Source: CAYTYZ01 sp964442385
GTDB taxonomy: Bacteria; Patescibacteriota; Microgenomatia; UBA12405
Reading direction: 5' to 3'
Length of the DNA stretch: 50,934 bases
Assembly (NCBI GenBank): GCA_964442385.1
Contig: CAYTYZ010000009.1
Span: 1 to 50,934 of the forward strand
The position numbers were made by a program, and so were the translations under genes. A model generated the notes under the pieces. The model saw nothing but the letters and a program-made list of their open reading frames with translations, did no database searches and had not been told where the DNA came from. Below are positions 6,442 through 15,150 of this stretch, one piece after another; position 1 is the stretch's first letter; every line of letters begins with the position of its first letter.

Positions 6442-9012
6442 TTATGGAGTAGGCGAAGGGACAGGTGTGGAGGTGGCTGGTCCAGGAGTAGGACTTGGTT
6501 TCCAATCCCAGGGTTTGTTTACACCTATTTCAGCTTCACGCTCAGCTGTGTTGCCATCTTTGTCCTTCACGCTTACCTTGAGAACATAGGTGCCATCAGC
6601 CAAACTCAATTGAGTAGAAAATGGTTTGTCATTTTCCCCCCAGGTTTTTTTCTCAGCCCCATTTACATAAAGCTTTACATCTATAATTTTCTTTAAACTC
6701 TTGGGGGTAATCACCACCTCAAAGTTTGATCCAACAGTCGATCTGTGACCTGGAGCATCAATGGCCACATCAACTAGCCCCCCATCTCTACAGTAACCTT
6801 CTGGGACTTTGTATTTGTCTTGATCAGCAACTGGCAAACTGGCAATCCAAGTATCGATCCCTTCTTGCCAGCGATTTTTGCCATCAGTAGATATGGGGTC
6901 TTCTTCTTTAAGTTTAATAAATTCCTTTTCAACATAGTTTCCGTTAGCCACATCTGCAGGGGGAGCCAAACCAAACCCTGTTTTACAAACTTTCAACTTT
7001 TGATGTATTTGATCAGTGCCAGCCGGCAGAGATCCGTTTTCAAGATAATATGATTTAGTAGTTAGCCCATCATGAGCGGGATATCCAGATAGCGAATCTA
7101 AATCAGCCTTTATTATCCCTTCTGGTATGGTAAAGTCTTCCTTTTGTCTTTTAGTCACAAGCTCCAGCATTATCCTCTTCCAAATTGGACTTGCTCCGCT
7201 AACACCTGAGGCAACCTTGAGCATTGGAGTTCCATCATTATTTCCGACCCAAGTGGAAACCAACAAATTAGGGGTCCATCCAATTGTCCAGTTATCTCTT
7301 TTATTATTTGTAGTACCTGTTTTTACCGCCACTTGATAGCCTGGTACTATCAGACCATTTTTTGCACCAAAGGTAATTTCCCTGTTGCCATTTTCATATA
7401 GCATATTGCTAATTAAAAAGGCCTCTTGTGGAGTCATTACTTGCTTGTCTAGATTGGCCCTAAAGTTAAGTACTTCCCGGCCGCTTCTATCTTCAACTTG
7501 CAGTATACCCACCGGATCAACCCTTTTACCACCGTTGGCGAATGCACTATAGGCAGAAGCGAGTTCTATCATTTTTACTTCCCCTCCACCCAGAGTTATG
7601 GAATAACCCAAGTTTTTCAAATTATCGCTGGTTGGCTCAAGTGAGTTTATCCCCATCAAATATGCTTGTTTTAGCATATTTTCAACACCAAACTTAGCTA
7701 CTAATTTAACTGCTGTGGTATTTATAGAATTACCCAAAGCTTGCGATAAACTCAATGGTCCTAAATACTTACCACTATAATTTTTTGGTTCATAGTTGTT
7801 CTTTTGACCAACTACTGGAAGCGACAGGGGAGCATCAATAACCATCGAGGCTGGCGTATACCCTCTTTGCAAGGCCAAAAGGTAGGTAATGGGTTTGATA
7901 GATGAACCTGGTTGCCTGGGCCGTAGGACTACATTAACTTGTCCATCGGTTTTTAGCGAATCATAGCCTCGACTTCCCACCATGGCCAATACTTGACCAT
8001 CTCTAGGGTCCATTACCACACCAGCACCATTTGTTATACCCAATTTTTCAGCTTTATCAATTTCGTCGCTAACTATTGCTTGAACTTTTTCCTGCATATC
8101 CAAATCTAATGTTGTCTTGACTTTTAGTCCTTGATCTATGGCATTTTCACCAAAGGTTTTTATAAGTTCATCTCTTACCCAAAAAACAAAATGTGGTGCT
8201 TCCAAAATATTTTTACCGCTATAAAATTTATAGTTTTCCACTTCTTTTTTCGTCTCTTCTGCTTTTTCTTTTGAAAGATATCCGCTTTCAACCATTTTCG
8301 ACAACACCGACTCAGCCCTACCAATATAAGCTTTGGGGGTTTTAGAATTGGGATTAAAAACATTTGGACGTTGAGGAATACCAGCCAAAATCACACTTTC
8401 AGCCAAATTAATATCTTTTAAAGGTTTACCAAAATACACCTCGCTTGCTGTCCCTGCCCCCCAATTTGGGCCCCCATAAGGTGCTTCGTTTAGATACATC
8501 AATAGAATGTCATCTTTAGAAAACTTAGAATCAATAGTAACAGCTAAAATAAACTCCCTTATTTTACGAGAAATTGTACGTTCATTTGTTTCCAGAATTG
8601 CATTTTTTACCAATTGTTGAGTTAGCGTGGATCCTCCAACCAAACGCTGTTTAAAAATTAAATTGTAGGGAATACGAATCAAGGTCAGAGAATCAAAACC
8701 ATTATGTTTATAAAAATCCTTGTCTTCAATAGCTACCACAGCTTGTCTCAAACTATTAGGCACTTCACTGCTAGTTACTGTAATTCGTCTGGTATCGTGA
8801 TATAAATCAAAAAGTAATTTATTGTTTCTATCAAATATTCGGCTTACAAAGCCCTCGCGACGAACTACGCTATTAGGATTTGGCAAATCCTTGGAATACC
8901 AAGCAAAAAGTACCATCACTAAAATTAAACTTAAAATTGTGGTAATGAAGGCAAAAATCGATCCGAAGTAAAGCAGTTTACGCCAATTTATCTTTGTCAA
9001 AAGTCTTTTCAT
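6442..9012 (-). CDS. Class A penicillin-binding protein (bifunctional transglycosylase/transpeptidase, PBP1a-like)
   Basis: Membrane-anchored peptidoglycan synthase acting outside the cytoplasmic membrane. From ATG 9012 it is 856 aa: a short basic start, one transmembrane helix (~13-37), a GT51 transglycosylase domain with AIEDKDFYKH (catalytic Glu96) and GGSTLTQQLVKN, then the transpeptidase domain with SSIK (Ser370-Lys373), SIN (429-431) and KTGTT (~555). A C-terminal ~90-residue beta-sandwich-like domain (VDVKLYVNG, DGTYVLKVSVKDKDGN) and a Pro/Thr/Ser-rich tail follow. The frame stays open to 9126, overlapping recG on the other strand; that extension lacks family features, and ATG 9012 directly precedes the MKRLL-TM start, with a distant GGAG at 9026-9029. 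It is the only cell-wall polymerase in the window. Confidence 0.94.
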   Translation of the reverse strand: MKRLLTKINWRKLLYFGSIFAFITTILSLILVMVLFAWYSKDLPNPNSVVRREGFVSRIFDRNNKLLFDLYHDTRRITVTSSEVPNSLRQAVVAIEDKDFYKHNGFDSLTLIRIPYNLIFKQRLVGGSTLTQQLVKNAILETNERTISRKIREFILAVTIDSKFSKDDILLMYLNEAPYGGPNWGAGTASEVYFGKPLKDINLAESVILAGIPQRPNVFNPNSKTPKAYIGRAESVLSKMVESGYLSKEKAEETKKEVENYKFYSGKNILEAPHFVFWVRDELIKTFGENAIDQGLKVKTTLDLDMQEKVQAIVSDEIDKAEKLGITNGAGVVMDPRDGQVLAMVGSRGYDSLKTDGQVNVVLRPRQPGSSIKPITYLLALQRGYTPASMVIDAPLSLPVVGQKNNYEPKNYSGKYLGPLSLSQALGNSINTTAVKLVAKFGVENMLKQAYLMGINSLEPTSDNLKNLGYSITLGGGEVKMIELASAYSAFANGGKRVDPVGILQVEDRSGREVLNFRANLDKQVMTPQEAFLISNMLYENGNREITFGAKNGLIVPGYQVAVKTGTTNNKRDNWTIGWTPNLLVSTWVGNNDGTPMLKVASGVSGASPIWKRIMLELVTKRQKEDFTIPEGIIKADLDSLSGYPAHDGLTTKSYYLENGSLPAGTDQIHQKLKVCKTGFGLAPPADVANGNYVEKEFIKLKEEDPISTDGKNRWQEGIDTWIASLPVADQDKYKVPEGYCRDGGLVDVAIDAPGHRSTVGSNFEVVITPKSLKKIIDVKLYVNGAEKKTWGENDKPFSTQLSLADGTYVLKVSVKDKDGNTAEREAEIGVNKPWDWKPSPTPGPATSTPVPSPTP

Positions 9013-9111
9013 CGGGCAATCAAAACTCCAAAGAATGGAATTAAAGATGACAAAACTAAGCCCACAATAGCTATAATAACAAAGACTCTTGAGATTATTG
9101 TTCTTTTTTTC

Positions 9112-11061
9112 ATGGATATAATACAAACTATACCAGGAATTGGTCCAAAAACCAAAAAACTGCTTGAAAAACTAAATATTTTTACTACAAAAGATCTTTT
9201 GTATCACTTTCCCAGCCGCTACCTGGACTTTTCTCAGACTAAAAATATTTCCGAACTGTTGATAAACGATATAGCTACTATCAAAGCTCAGATAGTTTCT
9301 TTTGTAAACTTAAAAACCAGGAGGGGTATGTCCATGCAAAAACTAGTAGTCGGCGACTCAAGTGGACAACTGCAAATCATTTTTTTTAACCAAGACTATT
9401 TAAGAAACACCCTAAAACCTGGAGAAACTTATAGCTTTGCCGGAACTATTTCCACATTTTCAGGCAAGATATGTTTAACTTCTCCTGAATACGGAGATCT
9501 CCATACCGGAAAAATCCTTCCAATTTATCCACAAACTGCTGGTTTAAGTAGTAAGTTACTTAGAAAACTAATAACCCAAGCCCTAAGTCTACCCAAGCTA
9601 CCAGATCTACCTCAGTCAATTTTAGTAAAACACCAACTTGAGCCTCTATCCCAATCACTAATAAATATCCATTTTCCAACCTCTTTTTCTAAACTCGAAA
9701 TTTCACAAGAAAATTTAGCAACGAGAGAGATACTAGAGCTACAAATTAAATCTATGTATCTAAAGGAAGCCTGGGCTCGACGTAGACCTCAAAAAATCTT
9801 GCAATACAAACAACTGGCCGAAGATATGCTGATTAATAAATTACCTTTCCAACTTACGTCATCTCAATTACAAGCCTGGAAAGAGATTAAGATTGACCTT
9901 TTTTCACCCCAAAAACCCACCAACAGATTGCTAGAAGGTGATGTCGGAAGTGGAAAGACAGTTTTGGCCTTGCTTGCTTGTACCCAAGCTTTGGAAAATT
10001 CTACTACTAGCGTTTTAATAGCTCCTACGGAAATATTAGCCCAGCAACATTATCATAATTTTCTAAAATTTATTGATAAAGACCAGATACTCCTATTAAC
10101 AGGATCTAAAAAAAGCAAACTAAGTGTTACTCCAAAAATTATTATTACTACTCATGCAATATTTTTTAAAAACCAGGAACTACTCAAATCAATTTCACTT
10201 GTTGTTATTGACGAACAACATAAATTTGGAGTTGCCCAGCGATCATATTTTGAATCCAAAGACATTTCACCCCACATACTAACCATGACAGCCACCCCTA
10301 TCCCCAGAACAGTCAATTTAGCCTTATTAGGACATCTGGATATATCTACCCTTTCTCTTCCACCAGGTAGGTTAGCTATCAAAACCTATTTGGTTCCAGA
10401 ACAAAAACAGCCCTCCTGCTGGAACTGGGTGTCAGAACAAATAAAGCAACATAAAAGCCAAGCCTATGTAGTTGCACCATTAATTGAGGAATCTGAAAAC
10501 CTAGATTCGGTTGATTCTGTGCAAACCGTTTTTGAAAATCTACAAAAAATTTTGCCTCAGCATCGAATTGGACTTCTCCATGGTAAGCAACGACCTGCGG
10601 AAAAAGAACAAATTATGTCCGATTTTAAATCCCAAACAATCGATATTCTAGTATCAACTCCAGTCATAGAAGTTGGAATAGATATAGCAAACGCCACCAT
10701 GATGGTAATACTTTCACCTCAAAGGTTTGGACTAGCCCAATTGCATCAGCTGCGCGGCCGTATAGGCCGAGGACAAGCTCAAAGTTATTGTTACCTTTTT
10801 ACCAACACTACTACTGGCAGATTGCAATATTTTAGCCAAACCAATTCCGGGCACCAGTTGGCCCAGTACGATCTTCACTCTCGTGGGGCAGGTGAGATAT
10901 TTGGCACCCTCCAGCATGGCTTCACCATGGCCAGTAGACTAAACCAATTATCTGACCTAGATCTCATAAAAAAAGCCCAGAATATTCTCTCTGACCTCAA
11001 GCCATTTCTAGGTAAGGAAAATGATTTTACCAAAGACCTTCGTCAGGTTGCTTTAAACTAA
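9112..11061 (+). CDS. recG: ATP-dependent DNA helicase RecG
   Basis: RecG remodels stalled forks and Holliday junctions by fork regression. The 649-aa protein starts with a helix-hairpin-helix (IPGIGPKTKKLLEKLNI, 7-23), then the wedge OB-fold (~50-135) with KLVVGDSSGQLQIIFFNQ, and two RecA-like motor domains. Walker A is GDVGSGKT (276-283), the family-specific DEQH box is VVIDEQHKFGV, motif III is TMTATPIPRT, and motif VI is QLHQLRGRIGRG. The gene is divergent from the penicillin-binding protein; the ~100 bp between them holds a TATAAT at 9072-9077. No Shine-Dalgarno is visible before ATG 9112. It is slightly shorter than the ~690-aa E. coli enzyme, with all motifs intact. Confidence 0.97.
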   Translation: MDIIQTIPGIGPKTKKLLEKLNIFTTKDLLYHFPSRYLDFSQTKNISELLINDIATIKAQIVSFVNLKTRRGMSMQKLVVGDSSGQLQIIFFNQDYLRNTLKPGETYSFAGTISTFSGKICLTSPEYGDLHTGKILPIYPQTAGLSSKLLRKLITQALSLPKLPDLPQSILVKHQLEPLSQSLINIHFPTSFSKLEISQENLATREILELQIKSMYLKEAWARRRPQKILQYKQLAEDMLINKLPFQLTSSQLQAWKEIKIDLFSPQKPTNRLLEGDVGSGKTVLALLACTQALENSTTSVLIAPTEILAQQHYHNFLKFIDKDQILLLTGSKKSKLSVTPKIIITTHAIFFKNQELLKSISLVVIDEQHKFGVAQRSYFESKDISPHILTMTATPIPRTVNLALLGHLDISTLSLPPGRLAIKTYLVPEQKQPSCWNWVSEQIKQHKSQAYVVAPLIEESENLDSVDSVQTVFENLQKILPQHRIGLLHGKQRPAEKEQIMSDFKSQTIDILVSTPVIEVGIDIANATMMVILSPQRFGLAQLHQLRGRIGRGQAQSYCYLFTNTTTGRLQYFSQTNSGHQLAQYDLHSRGAGEIFGTLQHGFTMASRLNQLSDLDLIKKAQNILSDLKPFLGKENDFTKDLRQVALN

Positions 11062-11075
11062 AAACCCAGTATAAT
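11048..11075 (+). promoter_or_regulatory. Promoter of rpmF, leaderless type
   Basis: TTGCTT (11048-11053), 16-bp spacer, TATAAT (11070-11075). The -10 box ends 8 nt before the rpmF ATG at 11084, so transcription would start at or within 1-2 nt of the start codon. The -35 box lies inside the last codons of recG. Confidence 0.7.
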
Positions 11076-11083
11076 ATCTAACT

Positions 11084-11233
11084 ATGACCGCACTACCTAA
11101 ACATTGGCCCAGTTCAAGACGCCAGGGTCGCCGCCGTGCCACCCAATCCACTACAATTGCCAAAACTGTTACCTGTAAAACCTGTGGATCACAAAAATTA
11201 CGAGGATTTGTCTGTAAAAACTGTAAACAATAA
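11084..11233 (+). CDS. rpmF: 50S ribosomal protein bL32 (49 aa)
   Basis: A very short gene recognised by eye. It encodes a basic 49-aa protein starting MTALPKHWPSSRRQGRRR, matching the 'avPKrk.SkSRrdkRRah' start of bL32, and ending in a zinc ribbon CKTCGSQKLRGFVCKNC with two CxxC knuckles. bL32 is a structural protein of the 50S subunit near the peptidyl transferase side. It lies between recG and nusB, each separated by short gaps with their own -10 boxes. The N-terminus is slightly diverged (TALPK rather than AVPK), which is within family variation. The four cysteines are all present, so this is the zinc-binding form. Confidence 0.9.
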   Translation: MTALPKHWPSSRRQGRRRATQSTTIAKTVTCKTCGSQKLRGFVCKNCKQ

Positions 11234-11264
11234 CTTTGTCTAGGCAATCTATCTTTCAATCCAC

Positions 11265-11270
11265 TATAAT
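11265..11270 (+). promoter_or_regulatory. -10 box of nusB, leaderless type
   Basis: TATAAT ends 5 nt before the GTG start codon of nusB at 11276. The expected transcription start coincides with the start codon. No convincing -35 box is assigned. Confidence 0.6.
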
Positions 11271-11275
11271 AAATT

Positions 11276-11620
11276 GTGAAAACCAGATTTGACCCTCGCC
11301 ACCGACGTCGAATTATTTTAATGCAATCACTTTTTGCCTGGCAAGAAGACCATAGTCAGGAAGTAACAGAAATTTCAAGTGCTGAAATCCAAAAATGTGA
11401 TGATCAAATTACTTTTTATGCTCCAAAATGGCCCCTAAGCCAAATCAACAAAATTGACCTAGCTGTACTCAGACTCGCTTTTTGGGAACTGGCTAATAGT
11501 ACGACTCCACCAAGGGTGGTAATTGACGAAGCCATAGAAATAGCCAAAGAGTTTGGTGCTGAAACTAGCGGTAGTTTTGTTAACGGTGTATTGGGTGCCT
11601 GGGCGAAAAAAAATGTATAA
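11276..11620 (+). CDS. nusB: Transcription antitermination factor NusB
   Basis: NusB binds boxA RNA with NusE (S10) and supports antitermination of rRNA operons. The 114-aa all-helical protein starts with GTG: MKTRFDPRHRRRIILMQSLF matches the 'R...R..alq.Ly' first helix. The C-terminal signature PPRVVIDEAIEIAKEFG and SGSFVNGVLGAW matches the family's 'vvINEAVELAKkFg..ds..FVNGVLd'. It is shorter than the ~140-aa E. coli protein, mainly in the middle. Its last codons overlap the rnc start by 8 bp, so nusB and rnc are co-translated. GTG is preferred because it follows a TATAAT box by 5 nt, with no room for a ribosome binding site. Confidence 0.92.
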   Translation: MKTRFDPRHRRRIILMQSLFAWQEDHSQEVTEISSAEIQKCDDQITFYAPKWPLSQINKIDLAVLRLAFWELANSTTPPRVVIDEAIEIAKEFGAETSGSFVNGVLGAWAKKNV

Positions 11621-12278
11621 ATTAAAGCCTTCTCCACATATTACCCAGGCCTTAACACATAGATCGTATTTACACCAAGAAAGGAATCTCAACCAGCTTG
11701 ATAGCAATGAACGACTTGAGTTTTTAGGTGATGCAGTCTTGGATCTATGGGCAACCCAAGTTTTATATAACCTTTTTCCTAACTTTGACGAGGGAAAGTT
11801 AAGTAATCTCCATTCCCTAACCATAGGTAAAAACAATCTATCAGCTGTATCAAAGAAACTTGGTTTTGATCAACAAATTTTACTAAGTAGTGCCGAAGAA
11901 AGAAACGGAGGACGTTCCAATCCTTCAATTTTGGAAGATGCCTTTGAGGCCATTGTAGGTGCTATCTATCTAGATTCGGGTATGGATGCAGTAAGTCAGT
12001 TTTTAGAAGATCATCTATTACCTACTTTAATGGAATATTCCAAACAAGTGCACTACAAAGACCCAAAAAGTTATTTTCAGGAATTAGTCCAAGCCAAAGA
12101 GGGGATTACTCCACATTATCAAATAATATCCCAGTCGGGCCCGGATCATCAAAAAACCTTCAAACTTGGGGCTTATATTGGAGACAGATTGATTGCCGTA
12201 GGTAGCGGCAAAAGCAAACAACAGGCTGAAACCGATGCCAGCACCAAGGCTACCCAAATTTACGAATCTAAGGTATAA
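11613..12278 (+). CDS. rnc: Ribonuclease III
   Basis: Double-strand-specific endoribonuclease that processes rRNA precursors and mRNAs. From ATG 11613 it is 221 aa. The catalytic domain has ALTHRSYLHQE and the signature NERLEFLGDAVLDLW (catalytic Glu and Asp included) and a second acidic site, ILEDAFEAIVGAIYLDSG, with Glu and Asp. The C-terminal double-stranded RNA-binding domain starts at DPKSYFQELVQAKEGITPHY and ends GSGKSKQQAETDASTKA. The frame remains open further upstream inside nusB, but ATG 11613 gives the normal start next to the first catalytic helix. The TAA stop lies inside the -10 box of rpsP. Confidence 0.96.
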   Translation: MYKLKPSPHITQALTHRSYLHQERNLNQLDSNERLEFLGDAVLDLWATQVLYNLFPNFDEGKLSNLHSLTIGKNNLSAVSKKLGFDQQILLSSAEERNGGRSNPSILEDAFEAIVGAIYLDSGMDAVSQFLEDHLLPTLMEYSKQVHYKDPKSYFQELVQAKEGITPHYQIISQSGPDHQKTFKLGAYIGDRLIAVGSGKSKQQAETDASTKATQIYESKV

Positions 12279-12279
12279 T
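12274..12279 (+). promoter_or_regulatory. -10 box of rpsP, overlapping the rnc stop codon
   Basis: TATAAT at 12274-12279 contains the TAA stop of rnc (12276-12278) and ends 7 nt before the rpsP ATG (12287), predicting a leaderless start. Confidence 0.6.
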
Positions 12280-12286
12280 CACACCT

Positions 12287-12553
12287 ATGCTAAAAATAAA
12301 ATTAATGCCTCGTGGTAAACGACACCAACTAACCTATAGAGTCGTAGTAGCCGAATCTAAAAGTAAATCCAACGGCAAATTTACGGATGACCTGGGTTTT
12401 TGGACACCACAAACAAAAACTGTACAAATCGACAAAAAGAAAGTCGAGACCTGGCAAAAAAACGGAGCTCAACTAACCATTGGCGTTGCTAAACTTCTCA
12501 ATCCTGCAGGCTTCCCAAATAAAAAAAAGGTTAAAAAAGAAGTAAAAAAATAA
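12287..12553 (+). CDS. rpsP: 30S ribosomal protein bS16
   Basis: A structural small-subunit protein needed for 30S assembly. The 88-aa sequence begins MLKIKLMPRGKRHQLTYRVV, matching 'MvkIRLkR.GkKk.PfYRiVv', followed by VVAESKSKSNGKFTDDLGFW, the family 'vaDsr..rdGrfie.lG.y' block, and VQIDKKKVETWQKNGAQLT before a Lys-rich tail. The invariant Arg of the first motif is replaced by Lys-Leu-Met-Pro, a mild divergence. It is followed after 1 nt by the KH-domain gene, the frequent rpsP-khpA pair. RimM and TrmD, which often follow in other bacteria, are absent here because the pilus locus converges from the other side. Confidence 0.95.
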   Translation: MLKIKLMPRGKRHQLTYRVVVAESKSKSNGKFTDDLGFWTPQTKTVQIDKKKVETWQKNGAQLTIGVAKLLNPAGFPNKKKVKKEVKK

Positions 12554-12554
12554 C

Positions 12555-12809
12555 ATGGACATAAAGGCTACTCTCCAGTTTATTGTTAGCTCAATATTAC
12601 CCCCAGAAAGTATCTTTTCAATCGACAGCGAAGAAACCTCATTTAATACAGTTTATAGAATCAATATCGCCCCAGAATTAGCTGGCTTAGTAATAGGCAA
12701 GGAAGGTCGAATAATAAAGTCCATACGCCAAGTAATGGGTGGAAGCGACAAGCCTTACACAATTCAAATCAATAGCGCGCAAAGCACACCAAGTGTGCCT
12801 ACAAGTTAA
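12555..12809 (+). CDS. khpA: KH-domain RNA-binding protein KhpA-like
   Basis: An 84-aa single KH-domain protein. The core LAGLVIGKEGRIIKSIRQVM contains the GxxG RNA-binding loop (GKEG, residues 48-51) flanked by the hydrophobic helix pattern typical of KhpA. Family members bind many small RNAs and mRNAs, often with KhpB, and influence cell division. It follows rpsP by 1 nt, the usual neighbour, and the two are surely co-transcribed. The last 11 bp overlap the convergent pilO end. A small palindrome GCACAC-CAA-GTGTGC (12783-12797) lies near its stop and may help terminate or process the convergent messages, though no T-run follows. Confidence 0.88.
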   Translation: MDIKATLQFIVSSILPPESIFSIDSEETSFNTVYRINIAPELAGLVIGKEGRIIKSIRQVMGGSDKPYTIQINSAQSTPSVPTS

Positions 12810-13560
12810 AAGGGTCTATTTTTGTCTCTCCAACATCCATATTGTTTAGAAGAGCACTTCCGCTAGCTATTTCTATCCTTGTGTAAGAGGCTAGTTTTTC
12901 AATTAAAGCTTTTTCTTTATCTCCCAATTGCACTTCCGACAAGCTTGGTTCTTTAGTGCTAGTTTTCTGACGATTGCTTGAATATGTACCTATTTTTAGG
13001 TTAAGTTCAGCTAATTGCCCAAGTGGTTTAAGTGCAAACTGATCTAGAGACATTATCGGAAGAGCATTTTCAAATCCAGCCAATAGGTCTAGATATTTAT
13101 CATAAGGACCAATCAACACCACGCCCAATGGGGTTTTACTAACTCCGGCTTTATTTTCTTTAACCCCGTCTTCACTTACCAGCCCAGGAGAAACATTAAA
13201 ACTGTCAACCACATATCCTTGAGCAGCAGCTACTTGTCTAACTACAGTCATTAAATAATAAACGTCTTTAACATCAGGAATTGCTTGGAGCATCACATTT
13301 TCATTATTGGTTAAGACATTTTGGTCTATGCTCGACAAATATTTTATTTTATCTGCCACACCCTTTGCCTCTTTATCAATAGCTGCTACTTTATCATTCA
13401 TTTCTCCAATTTCATTCATCTTTGGGATAACTACAGCTATCCCTGTCATTATAAATAAAAAAAGTGCAATCAAACTAGAGGCGAATGTCTTAAAATAGAC
13501 TATATCTATTCCAAATAACTTATTTGTTTCTATTTTAATTACGTTATTATTTGTACTCAT
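12799..13560 (-). CDS. pilO: Type IV pilus inner-membrane assembly protein, PilO-like
   Basis: A 253-aa bitopic membrane protein: short cytosolic start, one transmembrane helix (~25-45, FASSLIALFLFIMTGIAVVI), a periplasm-side coiled coil (~46-85, MNEIGEMNDKVAAIDKEAKGV) and an alpha/beta ferredoxin-like domain (ALPIMSLDQFALKPL region) as in PilO/GspM-type proteins. With PilM and PilN it forms the alignment subcomplex that links the pilus motor to the pilus in other bacteria. Sequence identity to PilO is low, so the call leans on position after pilM and pilN and on topology. The ATG overlaps the pilN stop by 4 bp. It is the last gene of the pilus locus and converges with khpA. Confidence 0.78.
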   Translation of the reverse strand: MSTNNNVIKIETNKLFGIDIVYFKTFASSLIALFLFIMTGIAVVIPKMNEIGEMNDKVAAIDKEAKGVADKIKYLSSIDQNVLTNNENVMLQAIPDVKDVYYLMTVVRQVAAAQGYVVDSFNVSPGLVSEDGVKENKAGVSKTPLGVVLIGPYDKYLDLLAGFENALPIMSLDQFALKPLGQLAELNLKIGTYSSNRQKTSTKEPSLSEVQLGDKEKALIEKLASYTRIEIASGSALLNNMDVGETKIDPFNL

Positions 13561-14111
13561 ATACCAACAGTCATTGTAAAAGACCAGCCTGATTTAGGAC
13601 TCCAGCTAAAATTATCTAACTTTGAACTCTTAAATCCATCATATTTCTTTGCATTTAAATCCTTTACCATTTGCTCCAGGGCTTTGGCCACTTCATAATT
13701 TGGCATAGACCCTTGTACCAAAAAAGAAGCTTGCCCTTTTAGTTCAAAATTCTTTACATTAATACTAGGATCATAAAGCTTTGAAAATTTCTTAAATACT
13801 TCAGAATATTCAAATCTGCTTGCTAACACTTCTCCAACTTGTTTAGCCAATGTTCTCACTTTTGACGTTGCCAAAGTTGCCTTAGCATACTTTGTAGCTT
13901 CTTGGTTTTTTTTTAACAATGCCTCCTGCGCAGTCTTGACCCTTGCACCAGTTATAAAATAAGTTGCCAAAACCAATCCAACAGATGCTACCCACAAAAT
14001 CAAAATAAAAATGGTTAGTATTTTATTCTTGCCCCTGTATCTAAGTGCCTTTACTTGTAATCTGGAAGCTCCGGGTAGCAAATTTATTTTTCTAATCTTA
14101 TTTTCGCTCAT
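13557..14111 (-). CDS. pilN: Type IV pilus assembly protein PilN-like
   Basis: A 184-aa bitopic protein. The N-terminus SENKIRKINLLPG is the conserved PilN cytosolic motif (INLLP) that binds the groove of PilM. It is followed by a transmembrane helix (~30-52, ILTIFILILWVASVGLVLATYF), a coiled coil (~57-95) and a small C-terminal domain (FELKGQASFLVQGSMPNYEVA). The start at 14111 overlaps the pilM stop as ATGA; the frame could be read up to 14156, but that extra stretch lies within pilM and has no family support. Together with PilM and PilO it should form the inner-membrane platform of the pilus machine. Confidence 0.88.
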   Translation of the reverse strand: MSENKIRKINLLPGASRLQVKALRYRGKNKILTIFILILWVASVGLVLATYFITGARVKTAQEALLKKNQEATKYAKATLATSKVRTLAKQVGEVLASRFEYSEVFKKFSKLYDPSINVKNFELKGQASFLVQGSMPNYEVAKALEQMVKDLNAKKYDGFKSSKLDNFSWSPKSGWSFTMTVGI

Positions 14112-15130
14112 ACCAACTCCCGCAGGGCTAGCCCAGTTGCCAAAACATACTGGCAACCTGAGGCTTGCAAGTTAATCGGCAACTGCAATTTTGAACTATC
14201 TATCTTTGCAAACGGTTGAGCTACCTGTACTTCCACCCCCAGCATCTTGGTTAAATTTTCAGCAAAGCCAGGCATGTTTGCTCCTCCTCCTGACAAATAA
14301 ACGGATTCAATACTTTTGCCAAACTCTTGAGAATGAGACACCATGGCCTTTCTAACCTCTTCTGCAATAGAATTAAACACAGGCAATATAGCTAATTTTA
14401 TTTTACCTTCCAACTCCTGTTCTTTCATACCATAAGCCTTTTTGTATTCCTCTGCCGATGGTATATCTAACCCCAAGTTTAAAGAAATTGCTTTAGTAAA
14501 AGCCTCACCACCCACGGACAGGGCACGAGTAGAATACACTGAGTTTTCACGAATTATTACTAAATCAGTATATATTTCGCCAAGGTTTAGCACTAAAACC
14601 GGGTTTGCCTGGTCAACAATTTGTGAAAAAGCATTTCTCATACCCAAACTTGTTGTTTCAAAAGCGATAGGAGACAATCCGCAAGCCTTAAATAATTTAA
14701 CGTATTGTTCCACTACTTCATGCCTAACTGCCACCACAAACACAAATGGTCTACCTTGCTCATCTCGGCTTATCACTTCATAGTTAAGCGAGGCTTCTTC
14801 CAAGGGATAGGGGATAAAAGTCTCTGCTTCAAAAAGTAGCGCATCTTGAATTTCATTATCCTTTAGAGGTGGTAGTTTTACCAAACGCGAAATCACTTCT
14901 TCTTCTGGCAAACTTGCCACGCACTGCCTGGTCCCAATTTTTAAATCCGATATTAAAAGCTTCACAGCACTCGCCATACTGTCGATACCCTTTTGCCCAG
15001 CCTGTCTCCAGTTGGCTGCTGGAGTTTTTGTTTCACCAATAGCCAGTAGTTCAACCCCGGCTTTGTCTACTTTTTTCAAATGTACTACTCGTGTAGTACC
15101 ATGTCCAATATCAATACCAAAATAATCCAT
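14108..15130 (-). CDS. pilM: Type IV pilus assembly protein PilM, actin-like ATPase
   Basis: Cytosolic FtsA/actin-like protein that recruits PilN. The 340-aa sequence shows the actin-fold phosphate loops: YFGIDIGHGTTRVVHLKK (phosphate 1), PVLVLNLGEIYTDLVII (phosphate 2) and SVYLSGGGANMPGFAENL (adenosine motif). The central block LVKLPPLKDNEIQDALLFEAETFIPYPLEEA (key part: FEAETFIPYPLEEA) is the PilM hallmark. It starts the pilM-pilN-pilO trio and is separated from the upstream PilX-like gene by 20 bp, in which a -10 box TATACA lies 7 nt before ATG 15130, so it may also have its own leaderless promoter inside the larger locus. Confidence 0.94.
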   Translation of the reverse strand: MDYFGIDIGHGTTRVVHLKKVDKAGVELLAIGETKTPAANWRQAGQKGIDSMASAVKLLISDLKIGTRQCVASLPEEEVISRLVKLPPLKDNEIQDALLFEAETFIPYPLEEASLNYEVISRDEQGRPFVFVVAVRHEVVEQYVKLFKACGLSPIAFETTSLGMRNAFSQIVDQANPVLVLNLGEIYTDLVIIRENSVYSTRALSVGGEAFTKAISLNLGLDIPSAEEYKKAYGMKEQELEGKIKLAILPVFNSIAEEVRKAMVSHSQEFGKSIESVYLSGGGANMPGFAENLTKMLGVEVQVAQPFAKIDSSKLQLPINLQASGCQYVLATGLALRELV

Positions 15131-15137
15131 ACTTTAG

Positions 15138-15143
15138 TGTATA
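15138..15143 (-). promoter_or_regulatory. -10-like box before pilM
   Basis: On the minus strand TATACA ends 7 nt before the pilM ATG (15130). The position fits the leaderless pattern of other genes in the window, but the box is one base off the strong consensus and no -35 was assigned. Confidence 0.4.
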
Positions 15144-15150
15144 GAAAATA

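Noticed and set aside
9013..9126. N-terminal extension of the penicillin-binding protein
   Set aside because: It would overlap recG and places 38 atypical residues before the normal Lys/Arg-TM start. ATG 9012 is better.
12783..12797. Palindrome GCACAC-CAA-GTGTGC as terminator for khpA and pilO
   Set aside because: Arms are only 6 bp and no T-run follows on either strand, so it cannot be called a terminator with confidence.
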